Positions 11,001 to 19,048 are shown, counted from the stretch's first letter. The stretch: 64,000 nt of DNA from an uncultured Flavobacteriaceae bacterium (GCA_947494205.1 CANLUH010000002.1:62001-126000), one strand, 5' to 3'. Notes: generated from the sequence alone by a model not told the origin. Numbers and translations: made by a program.

Positions 11001-13179
11001 GGGTAATAGTATAAAAACTATAGGTATTGCTGCATTTAGAAACTGCCAGTTAACAAGTGTTACATTATCTAATACTATAGAGACAATAAAAAATGATGCC
11101 TTTAGAAATAACCAAATAGAAAACATTAATTTACCAAATAGTTTAACAACTTTAGGAAGCTTTGCGTTTAGAAGTAATGCCTTAACATTTGTATTATTGC
11201 CTACAGGTATAACAACCGTAGAAAGAAACACCTTTAGAGGTAATGCTATAATTGCCATTAATATACCAAGTAATATTACTACTATAGAAGATAATGCCTT
11301 CTCTGATAACCCAATAGGTTTTATAGCGGCAGAAGGTGAAACACCTGCAACTATAGATGCTACTAGTTTTGGAGACCGTAGTGCTATTAGTTTAACTATA
11401 CCAACTGGGCAAACTGTAGCAGATGCCTACACAGCAGCTGGTTGGACCGGTTTTGCGAGTACTAACGGTGGATTTAATATAGGTGCTACATTTGTAATAG
11501 GAGATTTAATATACGAGGTTATAGAAGTTAACCCTAATAAATTAACCGTTGCCGGTGCGCAGGGTAATGTAGAAAACCTAACCATACCAACAACAGCAAC
11601 AGATAATTTAACAGGTACTACTTTTGATGTTACAGAGATAAAAGCAGAAGCTTTTAAAAACACACCCGTTACAGACCTTATAATAGATAGTAATATAGTT
11701 GCAATAGGCGATAATGCATTTCAAAATAGTGGGTTAAACGCTATAACGGCTTTAAGTGCAACACCAGCAACAATTACAACTTCTAGTTTTGGAGACCGTA
11801 ATGAAATAAATTTAACAGTCCCAGTAGGAAGTGAAACAGCATACGATACAGAAGGTTGGACAGGGTTCTTTTCAGTAAATGGTATTTTACAATTAGGAGT
11901 TGGCGATACTTTTGTGGATAATAATATTTTTTACGAAATACTAACATTAGCTCCTAATACTTTAAAAGCCATAGGAGGAAGTGCTGTAGGAGGTAATTTT
12001 GTGTTTCCAGACCTATTAAGTAAAGGGGGAATAGATTTTAGTATTGTAACTATTGGCAACTCAGCATTTAGAAACAAAGGCGCAAGAAGTATTATTTTTC
12101 CGAGTACACTAATAGCTTTAGAGTTTCGTGCCTTTAGAGATAATGGAAATTTAACAAGTATAACACTAACCGAAAATATTACTAATATTGGTCAAGAATC
12201 CTTTTTAGACTCAAATTTAACAGAGGTGTTTTCAGAAATCGTAAATCCACCAAATGTAAATAATAGCACATTTGGAAATCGAGATGAAGCAGATTTATAC
12301 ATACCCGCAGGAACAACACAAGCTTATATAAATGCAGGTTGGACAGGCTTTAGATCTATAATAGAACCCGGTAAAACTACCTTATCTGCCAAAGTTCTAT
12401 TACAAGGAGCCATACTAAACCCAAACACTGGAGAAGAAACTTTAATGCGAGACGATTTAAGAGTTGCAGGACTCATCCCTACAACATCACCGTACGCAGA
12501 TAATGCAACTTGCTCAAGTACGGTATTTAATACAACAGGAGACAATGCAATAGTAGACTGGGTATTTGTGGAACTACGAGATGCTACTAATAATACCACA
12601 ATTGTAGAGCAACAATCTGCATTATTACAACGAGATGGAGATATAGTTGCCACCAACGGTACTGGAACTTTACAGTTTAACGCCCCAGCAGGGAATTATT
12701 TTATAGTTGTAAAACATAGAAACCACTTAGGTATTATGTCTGCTAGCACAGTAGCATTAGCAAATGTAATAACACGATTAGATTTTAGTGATGGCACCAC
12801 TGTAGCCTTTGGTACAGATGCACAAACGACCTTTGGGATGCCAAATGGCACATTAGGACTTTGGGCAGGCGATGCATCAGAAGACGGGCGCTTAAACTTT
12901 TTAGGAGCGTTATCAGAAATACAACCAATACGAAGTCAGGTTTTTAACGATCCAGATAATTCTGTATTTGGAGGACCTCCGGTGGCGACATACCAATCTA
13001 TAGGCTATAATGCAACAGATACAAATATGGATGGAGTAACTGTATTCTCGGGCCCTACTAGCGATACGTTATTGGTAAGAGATAATATATTTAATAATCC
13101 TTCAAATTCTGTATTTGGAGGACCACCAATAGGCACTTTTCTATTTATACAACAATTACCAGAAGGTGCTAATAATTAG
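8059..13179 (+). CDS. giant BspA-like leucine-rich repeat surface protein
   Basis: The product is 1706 residues with a signal peptide (MKTKLLFLALLLITTLGFAQ). The body is a tandem array of BspA/LRR_5-type units: each runs from a GDLxFRV strand, through IPETV, IGxxAFRxTDITSI and SSITxIxGxAFDN, to TPPTI, LTVP and GGWTGF. I count nine LTVP...GWTGF landmarks, about 110-130 residues apart. The C-terminal ~260 residues are different: a Kre/Ig-like strand region (GKTTLSAKVLLQGA), a dockerin-like GDASEDGRLNF, and a doubled NSVFGGPP motif. No T9SS type A sorting signal (PNPxxD followed by a basic end) is visible. Family members are cell-surface adhesins or glycan/protein binding proteins. The gene is monocistronic, with its own terminator. 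Confidence 0.9.
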   Translation: MKTKLLFLALLLITTLGFAQTFTDANGLNYNVLTTNPNTVEVTGGTVVNPLTFPSTVIDNGIIYTVTKIGNSAFRNKGVTEIVLPNSITTIAFRAFRDNGNLNSITLPESVTNVEGEAFSNGGLNEIIALGTIPPTISNSSFGTRSTINVTVPDGLEETYVSGGWTGFLTMNGLVPVGNIIESGDLRFRIASNINSTAEVVSRIGTPQDIIIPETITSFTGTTYTITTIGVNAFRNNTDITSMVIPSGILEIKGRAFDNVPLLTSFTSLASTPPILAGNTFNNRSIINLTVPNNQEDVYITGGWNGFASVNGVVPVGTVFTSGDLRFRVLSNDTNIVEVVSRFGTPQVITIPETVTNSNTGTVYTISALAVNAFRNTDITSIVIPSSTVEIKGRAFDNVQMLTNFTSLATTPPILANNTFNNRTTINLTVPNGQDDAYLTGGWTGFLTLNGVIPEGSGFDSGDLKFRVLSNDSNTVEVQQRVGSAQDITVPETVISSLTGDSYTVIAIGFRAFRATDITSISMPSSITDLKGQAFDNTLSLTNVSISAITPPTIESNTFQNPSIIELVVPNGTEEDYVAGGWTGFATINGEFPVGAEFIVGDLNYRVLSSNNNTVQVRNRVTATLDIVIPETVISTETGTAYTTISIGFRAFRSTDITSVALPSSITNIEGDAFDITDSLTDVSILATVPPTIATNAFENKNTKVLTVPTGREADYLAIVGWSGFFAVNGEPTPGIGFANNNLSYTTTGANPNTLRINGGTTPPDLVIPGTINQLNTDFSVTEVSIRAFDNASLNSVIFPNTLMSIGQKAFENNNITEVVFHAPLITIEREAFENNDITTITFPETLTTIDIKAFNQNPLTSIISQAIVPPTLGNTSINNRAVIDLTVPETSVDAYLAGGWTGFKTINGRVPLGSDFTDGDFIYRITSENPNTVELRGRVTTIQDIVIPDTAFSTDNNESYTVTSVGNAAFKDTDITTLSMGNSIKTIGIAAFRNCQLTSVTLSNTIETIKNDAFRNNQIENINLPNSLTTLGSFAFRSNALTFVLLPTGITTVERNTFRGNAIIAINIPSNITTIEDNAFSDNPIGFIAAEGETPATIDATSFGDRSAISLTIPTGQTVADAYTAAGWTGFASTNGGFNIGATFVIGDLIYEVIEVNPNKLTVAGAQGNVENLTIPTTATDNLTGTTFDVTEIKAEAFKNTPVTDLIIDSNIVAIGDNAFQNSGLNAITALSATPATITTSSFGDRNEINLTVPVGSETAYDTEGWTGFFSVNGILQLGVGDTFVDNNIFYEILTLAPNTLKAIGGSAVGGNFVFPDLLSKGGIDFSIVTIGNSAFRNKGARSIIFPSTLIALEFRAFRDNGNLTSITLTENITNIGQESFLDSNLTEVFSEIVNPPNVNNSTFGNRDEADLYIPAGTTQAYINAGWTGFRSIIEPGKTTLSAKVLLQGAILNPNTGEETLMRDDLRVAGLIPTTSPYADNATCSSTVFNTTGDNAIVDWVFVELRDATNNTTIVEQQSALLQRDGDIVATNGTGTLQFNAPAGNYFIVVKHRNHLGIMSASTVALANVITRLDFSDGTTVAFGTDAQTTFGMPNGTLGLWAGDASEDGRLNFLGALSEIQPIRSQVFNDPDNSVFGGPPVATYQSIGYNATDTNMDGVTVFSGPTSDTLLVRDNIFNNPSNSVFGGPPIGTFLFIQQLPEGANN

Positions 13180-13204
13180 ATAACAACTACATAGTTATAT
13201 AAGT

Positions 13205-13240
13205 AAAGCTCATTGTATATTTTATTACAATGGGCTTTTT
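13205..13240 (+). terminator. Rho-independent terminator after the LRR gene
   Basis: AAAGCTCATTGTA pairs with TACAATGGGCTTT around an 8-base AT loop (one G-T wobble), and the right arm runs into a T-tract ending at 13240. It starts 26 bases after the stop codon of the LRR gene. Confidence 0.85.
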
Positions 13241-13258
13241 AAATGAAGTATAAAATAT

Positions 13259-13274
13259 ACTTTGTACACAAAGT
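13259..13274. promoter_or_regulatory. perfect 7-bp palindrome, possible operator
   Basis: ACTTTGT, a 2-base centre, then ACAAAGT form a perfect inverted repeat between the LRR terminator and the regulator at 13560. It could be an operator or chance; nothing in the window repeats it. Confidence 0.25.
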
Positions 13275-13316
13275 ATTAAGAACTTCACCCCAATATGATA
13301 GAAAACACGTTTTTAA

Positions 13317-13339
13317 TTTTTTTTTTTTTTTTTTTTTTT
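13317..13339. repeat. 23-base homopolymeric T tract
   Basis: An uninterrupted run of 23 T lies 38 bases before the first operator and about 220 bases before the hydrolase/AraC regulator gene. It is by far the longest homopolymer I noticed in the window. Such tracts are prone to slippage and bend DNA. Confidence 0.9.
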
Positions 13340-13377
13340 GTTTAATTAATTGATTTTTAGGAATTTAAATTTGTGTT

Positions 13378-13439
13378 GTCTACCTATTGTCTACCTGTAA
13401 ATTAACTAATTTAATACCATGTCTACCTATTGTATACGC
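13378..13439 (+). promoter_or_regulatory. paired direct-repeat operator upstream of the AraC-type regulator
   Basis: GTCTACCTATTGTCTACCT (13378-13396) and GTCTACCTATTGTATACGC (13421-13439) start exactly 43 bases apart. Each contains two GTCTACC-like half-sites 11 bases apart, so there are four in-phase half-sites. The same arrangement, also at 43 bases, occurs at 17274-17335, while the intervening sequence differs. Direct repeats of about one helical turn suit an AraC-family HTH. The element lies 121 bases before the regulator gene, which suggests autoregulation. Confidence 0.75.
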
Positions 13440-13559
13440 AATAAATAATGTTGAAGTAAAAAGAGAATTTACATTAGCAAAAACAAAATTATAATACTAT
13501 ACCGTATATAATTAAAAAACGATGCCTTCAAAATTAAGTTTTAGATTAAAAGCACGCCT

Positions 13560-15209
13560 ATGAAGCCAGACACTAAATACACAAAAAGTGGAACCGTTAA
13601 TATTGCTTACCAAGTATTTGGTTCAGGATCTATAGATTTAGTTTACATACCTGGATGGGTTTCTAACATAGATTGTATGTGGGCCTGCCCAGAGCTTGTA
13701 GCGTTTTTAGAAGCATTAGGTAAAATAGCGAGAGTTATTTTATTCGATAAACGTGGTACAGGGCTTTCAGACCGAGTTGTATCATTTCCCACTTTAGAAG
13801 AACGCATGGACGATATTAGAGCTGTTATGGATGCTGTAGATTCTAAAAAGGCAGTGCTCTTTGGACATTCAGAAGGAGGGTCTGTATCGGCACTATTTGC
13901 GGCAACCTATCCTAGTAGAACCATTTCACTTATAGCTTTTGGCATATTTGCAAAACGCAGATACGCATCATATTATCCCTGGGCACCAACCGATCAAGAA
14001 CGTCAAAAAGTATACGATATGATTGAGAACGATTGGGGGAGTGGAGAAATGCAGTTGGAAACCTTAGCACCATCTAAAGCCAATGATAAAGTGTTTATGG
14101 ATTGGTTAGCTAGTTATTTTAGATCAGGAGCAAGCCCTAGTGCAGCATTAAAACTAACAAAAATGAATACACAAGTAGACATTATAGATATTCTTGGGTC
14201 TATTAAAGTACCAACTCTGTTATTACAACGTACTAACGATATAGATGTGAAAATTGAAGAAGGACGTTTTATTGCAGAGCGCATAGAAAATGCAAAACTG
14301 ATAGAATTAGAAGGAAGCGATCACCTTTTTTGGACTGGTAATACTGAAGCTGTTTTAAAAGAAATGACACCTTTTATTTTAAATGAAGTACCAGAAGCAG
14401 AACACAAAAAGAAACTGTTTACAGTAATAGTTGCACGTTTTATAAAACCAAATACCAATAATTTTAGATGTTATAAGCTAATTAGCGACCATATAGAAAA
14501 ATACAAAGGTCACTTAGCAGATTATAATGATCACGCATTTACTATTACTTTTGAAGGTCCAAGTAAAGCTGTAGATTGTAGTATACAATTAACCGAAGCG
14601 CTTAAAAAATGTAATGCAGCACTAGCTATAGGTATACATATTAAAGAATGCTCGTTAGCAACCTCAATGAGTAAACAAACAGAAGACTTTGCCGCATTAA
14701 TAGCTAAACAATCGGTACCTAATGAAATTATAGTAACCCAGACAGTTAAAAATTTACTAACAGAAGCTAGCGTAAGTTTTACACCTCATAAAATAATTTA
14801 CGAAACAACATTTGGAGATTCATTTTTACTTTATACTATTACACAGAAATGTAATAAGCAGCTTCAAGAGATTGTAAAGAATAAAAACACTCAAAAAAAC
14901 ACATTCTTAGAGAATGTAATACATGTTATTAACAAGCACATAGATAATGAGTATTTTGGAGTAGAAATGTTATGCAAAGAAATAGGAGTAAGCGAGCGTC
15001 AATTACAACGAAAAATTAAAGCTATAGTAAAAAAATCTCCTAACCAACTTATTTCATCTATGCGTTTAAACTTGGCAAAAGAATTGATTAGAAATACACA
15101 GTTTACTATTTCAGAAATTGCTTTTAAAACAGGCTTTTCAGACCCTTCATACTTTTCAAAATGTTTTAAAAAAGAATTTAGCATGTGTCCTTCAGATTTA
15201 AAGAGTTAA
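13560..15209 (+). CDS. three-part regulator: alpha/beta hydrolase, degenerate cyclase-like domain, AraC HTH
   Basis: Residues ~1-275 are an alpha/beta hydrolase with nucleophile elbow GHSEGG, an RGTGLSDR segment and a His in GSDHLFW. Residues ~285-430 align by eye with class III adenylate/guanylate cyclase domains that commonly follow such hydrolases: KLFTVIVARF stands where LFTDIVGST is usual, followed by a FEGPSKAVDCSIQL helix and IGIHIKE. The first metal-binding Asp is Val and the second is not seen, so cyclase activity is unlikely. Residues ~455-549 are an AraC/XylS double HTH (EMLCKEIGVSERQLQRKI; ISEIAFKTGFSDPSYFSKCF). I infer a cytoplasmic DNA-binding sensor whose hydrolase part may bind or hydrolyse an inducer. 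It is preceded by a paired operator also found before the cytochrome/YceI operon. Confidence 0.85.
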   Translation: MKPDTKYTKSGTVNIAYQVFGSGSIDLVYIPGWVSNIDCMWACPELVAFLEALGKIARVILFDKRGTGLSDRVVSFPTLEERMDDIRAVMDAVDSKKAVLFGHSEGGSVSALFAATYPSRTISLIAFGIFAKRRYASYYPWAPTDQERQKVYDMIENDWGSGEMQLETLAPSKANDKVFMDWLASYFRSGASPSAALKLTKMNTQVDIIDILGSIKVPTLLLQRTNDIDVKIEEGRFIAERIENAKLIELEGSDHLFWTGNTEAVLKEMTPFILNEVPEAEHKKKLFTVIVARFIKPNTNNFRCYKLISDHIEKYKGHLADYNDHAFTITFEGPSKAVDCSIQLTEALKKCNAALAIGIHIKECSLATSMSKQTEDFAALIAKQSVPNEIIVTQTVKNLLTEASVSFTPHKIIYETTFGDSFLLYTITQKCNKQLQEIVKNKNTQKNTFLENVIHVINKHIDNEYFGVEMLCKEIGVSERQLQRKIKAIVKKSPNQLISSMRLNLAKELIRNTQFTISEIAFKTGFSDPSYFSKCFKKEFSMCPSDLKS

Positions 15210-15446
15210 ATACAAAAGCTAAAAAATACTAGTTAGTAAATACTATTACTCTACATTAAAAACCTTTAGTAAAGCTTGTACTAATAAAAACACTTTAATG
15301 TTAATTTTCATGGCTAAACGTGTAAAATATCTGTTTTCTTTCTGCTCGTTTTATACTATCTTACCACCTCAATTGATAACTATTTACTTTCTTTATAATT
15401 GTAAATAGTAATAGCAATACTGTAATTGGTAACCCTATAGTAATAC

Positions 15447-17195
15447 ATGCGTTTTTTTAAACTTTTTTTTAACATATCGAATAATCATTTTACTATAAAT
15501 AAGTTCGCTGTAACTCTATTAGGAATTCTTTTTTTTAGCATGAATGCTACAATTGCATTTGGGCAAACTAGAACAATAGATAGTTTACAGAATAAGTTAA
15601 AAAACTATAAAAAAGAAGATAGTGTAAAAGTAAACCTATTAAATAATTTAGGTTATAAATATTGGATAGTCGATGCTAACAAATCTATTAGTTTTGGAGA
15701 GAAAGCCTTACAATTAGCAGAAGATATTAATCTTTTAAAAGGACAGGCTAGAGCCAATAGAGTAATAGGTGTTGCATATTGGTCTCAAGGTTTTCATATA
15801 AAAGCCTTAGATTATCTTAACGATTCACATAAAATATATATCACTATAGATAATAAAAAAGGCATAGCCAATACTAGACTTAATATTGGTATGGTATATT
15901 CAGACTTAAAGGACTATGAGAAAGCACTTAGTTATTACGAGCAAGCTATTAATGAATTCACAGGATTAGAATTAAAAGGCAGAATTGCAACCACGTTTAC
16001 CAAAATGGGCACAATTCTTATAGAATTACATAAAAACGAAGACGCTTTACAATACTTAATGGATGCCTTGCAAATGCATATAGATAATGATTTTATTTAT
16101 GGCGTTGCTGAGGTACACAATAGGCTAGGAAAATTATACTTTAACAAGGGAGAAATAGAACAAGCCTATTACCACATAAAAAAATCTATGGCATTAGGTG
16201 ATCAATTAAGCGACACATACGGGTTAACAGATAATCTTATTGTATATGGTAAAATTCTTCATGCTTCTAATAAAATAGAAGAGGCTACTGTAGAAATTTC
16301 TAAAGCATTGCAATTGGCTAAGGATAATAACTTAATACAATTTGAATTATTGGCTTACGAAGTCCTTAAAGAACTTAAAAAAGAACAAAATAAACCAGAA
16401 GAAGCCTTTACGTTTTACGATAAATATATTGTTTTAAAAGACTCTCTGTTTAATTCAGAAAAATCAAAAGAAATAGCCTATTTAGAATTTAAAAACGAAA
16501 TTGAAAGGCAAAACAAAGCGCTATTAGCACTTAAAGAAAAAGAAAAGAAAGATAACTTAATTAAGCTAATACTTATAATTAGCGTTATTAGTCTATCTAT
16601 TGCTGGGTATGTTATCTATGTAATATCTAAACAACGTAGTAAAAAAAGTAAAGAATTATCTATTAAAACGCAAGAGCACATGGAATCTCTTAATGCGTTA
16701 ACTCAAAACAAACTAGAAAATTCAGAATTAAAGCGACAAGAATTAAGGAGACAGTTAGATTTTAAGAATAAAGAATTAACATCGTATGCGTTAAACTTTA
16801 TTAAAAAGAATGAAGTAGTTCAGCAATTGCAACAAACAATTAATAAAGTAAAAAAATCGACTACCATAGAGAAAGGGAAGCTGGTTACAGACCTTAATAA
16901 AATAATACGAAAAAACCTAAGTATAGATAAAGATTGGGAAGACTTTAGTCGTTTCTTCGACGATGTACACAAAGGATTTTATTCTACTTTAAAATCTAAA
17001 CATGAAGGTTTAACAACTAACGATTTAAAAATTTGCTCATTAATTAGGCTAAATCTAAACATAAAAGAAACTGCTAGCATACTTGCAATCTCTCCCGAAA
17101 GTGTAAAAACAGCACGTTATCGTCTTCGTAAAAAGCTTGAGTTAAGTCCTGAGCAAGAAATTTTCACCTATTTAGTTCAGCTAGAACAAGGATAA
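15447..17195 (+). CDS. membrane-anchored TPR protein with C-terminal LuxR-like HTH
   Basis: The product is 582 residues. A hydrophobic segment (VTLLGILFFSMNATIAFG, about residues 24-41) is followed by about seven TPR units (e.g. ALSYYEQAINEF, ALQYLMDALQMH), a transmembrane helix near 375-395 (LILIISVISLSIAGYVIYVI), a coiled-coil and a C-terminal HTH (LTTNDLKICSLIRLNLNIKE, then SPESVKTARYRLRKKL). Flavobacterial proteins of this plan are one-component membrane regulators. It stands between the AraC-type regulator and the cytochrome/YceI operon on the same strand, so it may help control them. The GTCTACC repeats are absent from its own upstream region (15210-15446), in which I see no other feature. 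Confidence 0.85.
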   Translation: MRFFKLFFNISNNHFTINKFAVTLLGILFFSMNATIAFGQTRTIDSLQNKLKNYKKEDSVKVNLLNNLGYKYWIVDANKSISFGEKALQLAEDINLLKGQARANRVIGVAYWSQGFHIKALDYLNDSHKIYITIDNKKGIANTRLNIGMVYSDLKDYEKALSYYEQAINEFTGLELKGRIATTFTKMGTILIELHKNEDALQYLMDALQMHIDNDFIYGVAEVHNRLGKLYFNKGEIEQAYYHIKKSMALGDQLSDTYGLTDNLIVYGKILHASNKIEEATVEISKALQLAKDNNLIQFELLAYEVLKELKKEQNKPEEAFTFYDKYIVLKDSLFNSEKSKEIAYLEFKNEIERQNKALLALKEKEKKDNLIKLILIISVISLSIAGYVIYVISKQRSKKSKELSIKTQEHMESLNALTQNKLENSELKRQELRRQLDFKNKELTSYALNFIKKNEVVQQLQQTINKVKKSTTIEKGKLVTDLNKIIRKNLSIDKDWEDFSRFFDDVHKGFYSTLKSKHEGLTTNDLKICSLIRLNLNIKETASILAISPESVKTARYRLRKKLELSPEQEIFTYLVQLEQG

Positions 17196-17273
17196 AACAG
17201 GAAAAACCAATAATTAATTATTTTGATTAAATAATTGTTAACCATTTGATTTACAGTGGTTATTGAATCTTGT

Positions 17274-17335
17274 GTCTACCTATTGTCTACCTCTTTTTGT
17301 GGTATACAAAATACACGTCTACCTATTGTACACGC
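17274..17335 (+). promoter_or_regulatory. paired direct-repeat operator upstream of the cytochrome/YceI operon
   Basis: GTCTACCTATTGTCTACCT (17274-17292) is identical to the first site at 13378. GTCTACCTATTGTACACGC (17317-17335) differs from the second site there at one base. The spacing between starts is again 43 bases, although the 24 bases between are unrelated. This points to a shared regulator, most simply the AraC-type protein at 13560-15209. The site lies 141 bases before a small membrane ORF and 339 before the cytochrome gene. Confidence 0.75.
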
Positions 17336-17476
17336 CATTTTTATTGAAACCTTTTAATGGCAATCTATATTAGCACCATCAAAGTTTTACAACAACACTG
17401 TAGCATAATAAAATAGTTAAAACACAATATTAAGTTTTACAATTTAAAATTAAATAAAACCAAATAAGACGTTGTG

Positions 17477-17620
17477 ATGTCATTTAAAAAAGAGCGCATG
17501 AAAACCAATAATAAAGCAAAAGAAAGTAAGACAGTTTACCATTTTTTTGGTTCTAAATTGGTGATAACACTTATCGTTTTTGCAACATTATTTTGGCTCT
17601 ATATAGGTTATGTCAAATAA
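17477..17620 (+). CDS. small single-pass membrane protein (47 aa; or 40 aa from ATG 17498)
   Basis: An ATG at 17477 (second in-frame ATG at 17498) opens a 47-codon frame ending at TAA 17618. A basic N-terminus (FKKERMKTNNKAKESK) is followed by a hydrophobic helix (LVITLIVFATLFWLYIGYV), which is typical of a small inner-membrane protein. It lies between the paired operator and the cytochrome gene, 54 bases upstream of the latter, and could be the first gene of that operon. There is no recognised family. The remaining bases of 17196-17476 hold only the operator. Confidence 0.5.
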   Translation: MSFKKERMKTNNKAKESKTVYHFFGSKLVITLIVFATLFWLYIGYVK

Positions 17621-17674
17621 CTTTAAAAAAAGAATAACAAACTCAAATTAAAATAAAAACTAAAAACACCGAAC

Positions 17675-18061
17675 ATGAAAACAAAAGCACTATTTTTTTT
17701 AGGATTGCTAGCACTAAGTTTAAGTATTTATAGCTGTAGCAATGATAGCGAAGACGATTTTGTACCAGCAACTACACAATCTGGAGACCCAGACCCAGAT
17801 TCAAGTGGATTAAATTATACAGACGATGTTAGACCAATTATACAAACAAGTTGTGTAGGATGTCATGCAAGCCCTCCGGTAAATGGAGCACCATTCGCAT
17901 TAGTAAATTTTGCGCAAGTAAACCAGAGAGCAACAGGTATTTTAAATAGAATGAGCCTACAAAATGGAGCAGCAGGAGCAATGCCACCATCAGGAAGACT
18001 ACCGCAATCTACTATAGATGTTATAGAACAATGGATAGCAGACGGTAAACAAGAAAACTAA
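17675..18061 (+). CDS. lipoprotein cytochrome c
   Basis: The lipoprotein signal ends in SIYSC with Cys21. A low-complexity Asp/Pro/Ser linker is followed by a single c-type haem site, TSCVGCHASPP (Cys60, Cys63, His64). Met103 in GAMPPSGRLP is the probable distal ligand, and the C-terminal helix VIEQWIADG is typical of small mono-haem cytochromes. It probably carries electrons at the outer face of a membrane. It is followed 30 bases later by the YceI gene and is part of the 17.5-20.2 kb operon, downstream of the paired operator. Confidence 0.88.
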   Translation: MKTKALFFLGLLALSLSIYSCSNDSEDDFVPATTQSGDPDPDSSGLNYTDDVRPIIQTSCVGCHASPPVNGAPFALVNFAQVNQRATGILNRMSLQNGAAGAMPPSGRLPQSTIDVIEQWIADGKQEN

Positions 18062-18091
18062 TAATAAACTATAAACTAAAACGAGACTAAC

Positions 18092-18646
18092 ATGAAAAAA
18101 GCAAAATATATTTTAGTTCTAATGATGCTAGTAACTATTAGTACGCTACAAGCACAAAATAAGTATATAGATAAAAAAGGAACGCTAACGTTTGAAGCTT
18201 CGGAAGAACTTTTTGAACCCGTAAAAGCAACAAACGAGTCGGTAACTGCTATTTTAAATGATGGCACTAACGAAATAGCGGCTTTGGCACTTATGAAAGG
18301 ATTTAGATTTAAAAACTCTTTAATGGAAGAGCATTTTAATGAAAACTATATAGAATCTGAAACCTACCCAAAAGCAACTTTTAGAGGGAAGTTATTAGAT
18401 ATAGATTTAACAACACTTACAGCAGCGGAAACAGAAGTAAAAGTAGATGGGAAAATAGCATTGCATGGAAAAGAAAAGCAAATTAACACTACACTTAAAA
18501 TAAGTAAATCTGGAGATGTAATAACAATTAAAGGAGAATTTACAGTTGCGCCTGCAGATTTCGATATAGAAATACCAAGTGTTGTAAAAAATAAAATTGC
18601 TAAAGAAGTAAAGGTGATTCTAGATTTTAAATTAGCTAAAAAATGA
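18092..18646 (+). CDS. YceI family periplasmic protein
   Basis: The product is 184 residues with a signal peptide (MKKAKYILVLMMLVTISTLQAQ). The mature part fits the YceI lipocalin-like barrel: GTLTFEASEELF at the start, the GFRFKNSLMEEHFNENYIES stretch, KATFRGK, the LHGKEKQINTTLKI strand and a terminal VKVILDFKL. YceI proteins are known to bind isoprenoid-type ligands in the periplasm. The stop overlaps the start of the next gene (ATGA at 18643-18646), so the two are translationally coupled. Confidence 0.88.
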   Translation: MKKAKYILVLMMLVTISTLQAQNKYIDKKGTLTFEASEELFEPVKATNESVTAILNDGTNEIAALALMKGFRFKNSLMEEHFNENYIESETYPKATFRGKLLDIDLTTLTAAETEVKVDGKIALHGKEKQINTTLKISKSGDVITIKGEFTVAPADFDIEIPSVVKNKIAKEVKVILDFKLAKK

Positions 18647-19038
18647 ATAAAAAGAAAATCTTAATCTCAGGGCTAATAATTGCTTCTATTGTAACACTGC
18701 TAGTATATAATTACGTTTTTAATTCTAAGCATAGAAATATAGCAGAAGAAAAAGCAACAGTAGTATTAACGGCAGGCGAATTACATTCGGACTTTACAGC
18801 AAACGAATCTTTAGCAACAACAAATTACTTAGACAAAGTTATAAAAACCACAGGTAAAATAACAGCTATAGAAGGTAATGATGTGGTATTAAATGATGGC
18901 GTACAAGTAAGTTTTAGTGCAGTAAATGCAGCAGGGTATAAAGAAGGAACAGCTGTAACCATAAAAGGGCGATGTGTAGGATACGACGAACTTTTAGAAC
19001 TAGTAAAAATAGACCAAGCAACCCTAATTAATAAATAA
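18643..19038 (+). CDS. membrane-anchored OB-fold protein (tRNA_anti-like)
   Basis: The product is 131 residues. An N-terminal transmembrane anchor (ILISGLIIASIVTLLVYNYVF) is followed by an OB-fold like that of the tRNA_anti-like family: VLTAGELHSDFTANE, then KVIKTTGKITAIEGNDVVLNDG, then GTAVTIKGRCVGYDELLELV. The OB domain should face the periplasm and bind a ligand or partner rather than tRNA. It overlaps the YceI gene by 4 bases and precedes the DUF5777 barrel by 10 bases, which supports joint function. Confidence 0.8.
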   Translation: MNKKKILISGLIIASIVTLLVYNYVFNSKHRNIAEEKATVVLTAGELHSDFTANESLATTNYLDKVIKTTGKITAIEGNDVVLNDGVQVSFSAVNAAGYKEGTAVTIKGRCVGYDELLELVKIDQATLINK

Positions 19039-19048
19039 ACCAACAACA

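Noticed and set aside
8952-12656. Several reverse-strand ORFs of 60-120 codons inside the LRR gene
   Set aside because: They are frame shadows of a repetitive plus-strand gene: they recur at the same place in each repeat unit and lack any recognisable domain.
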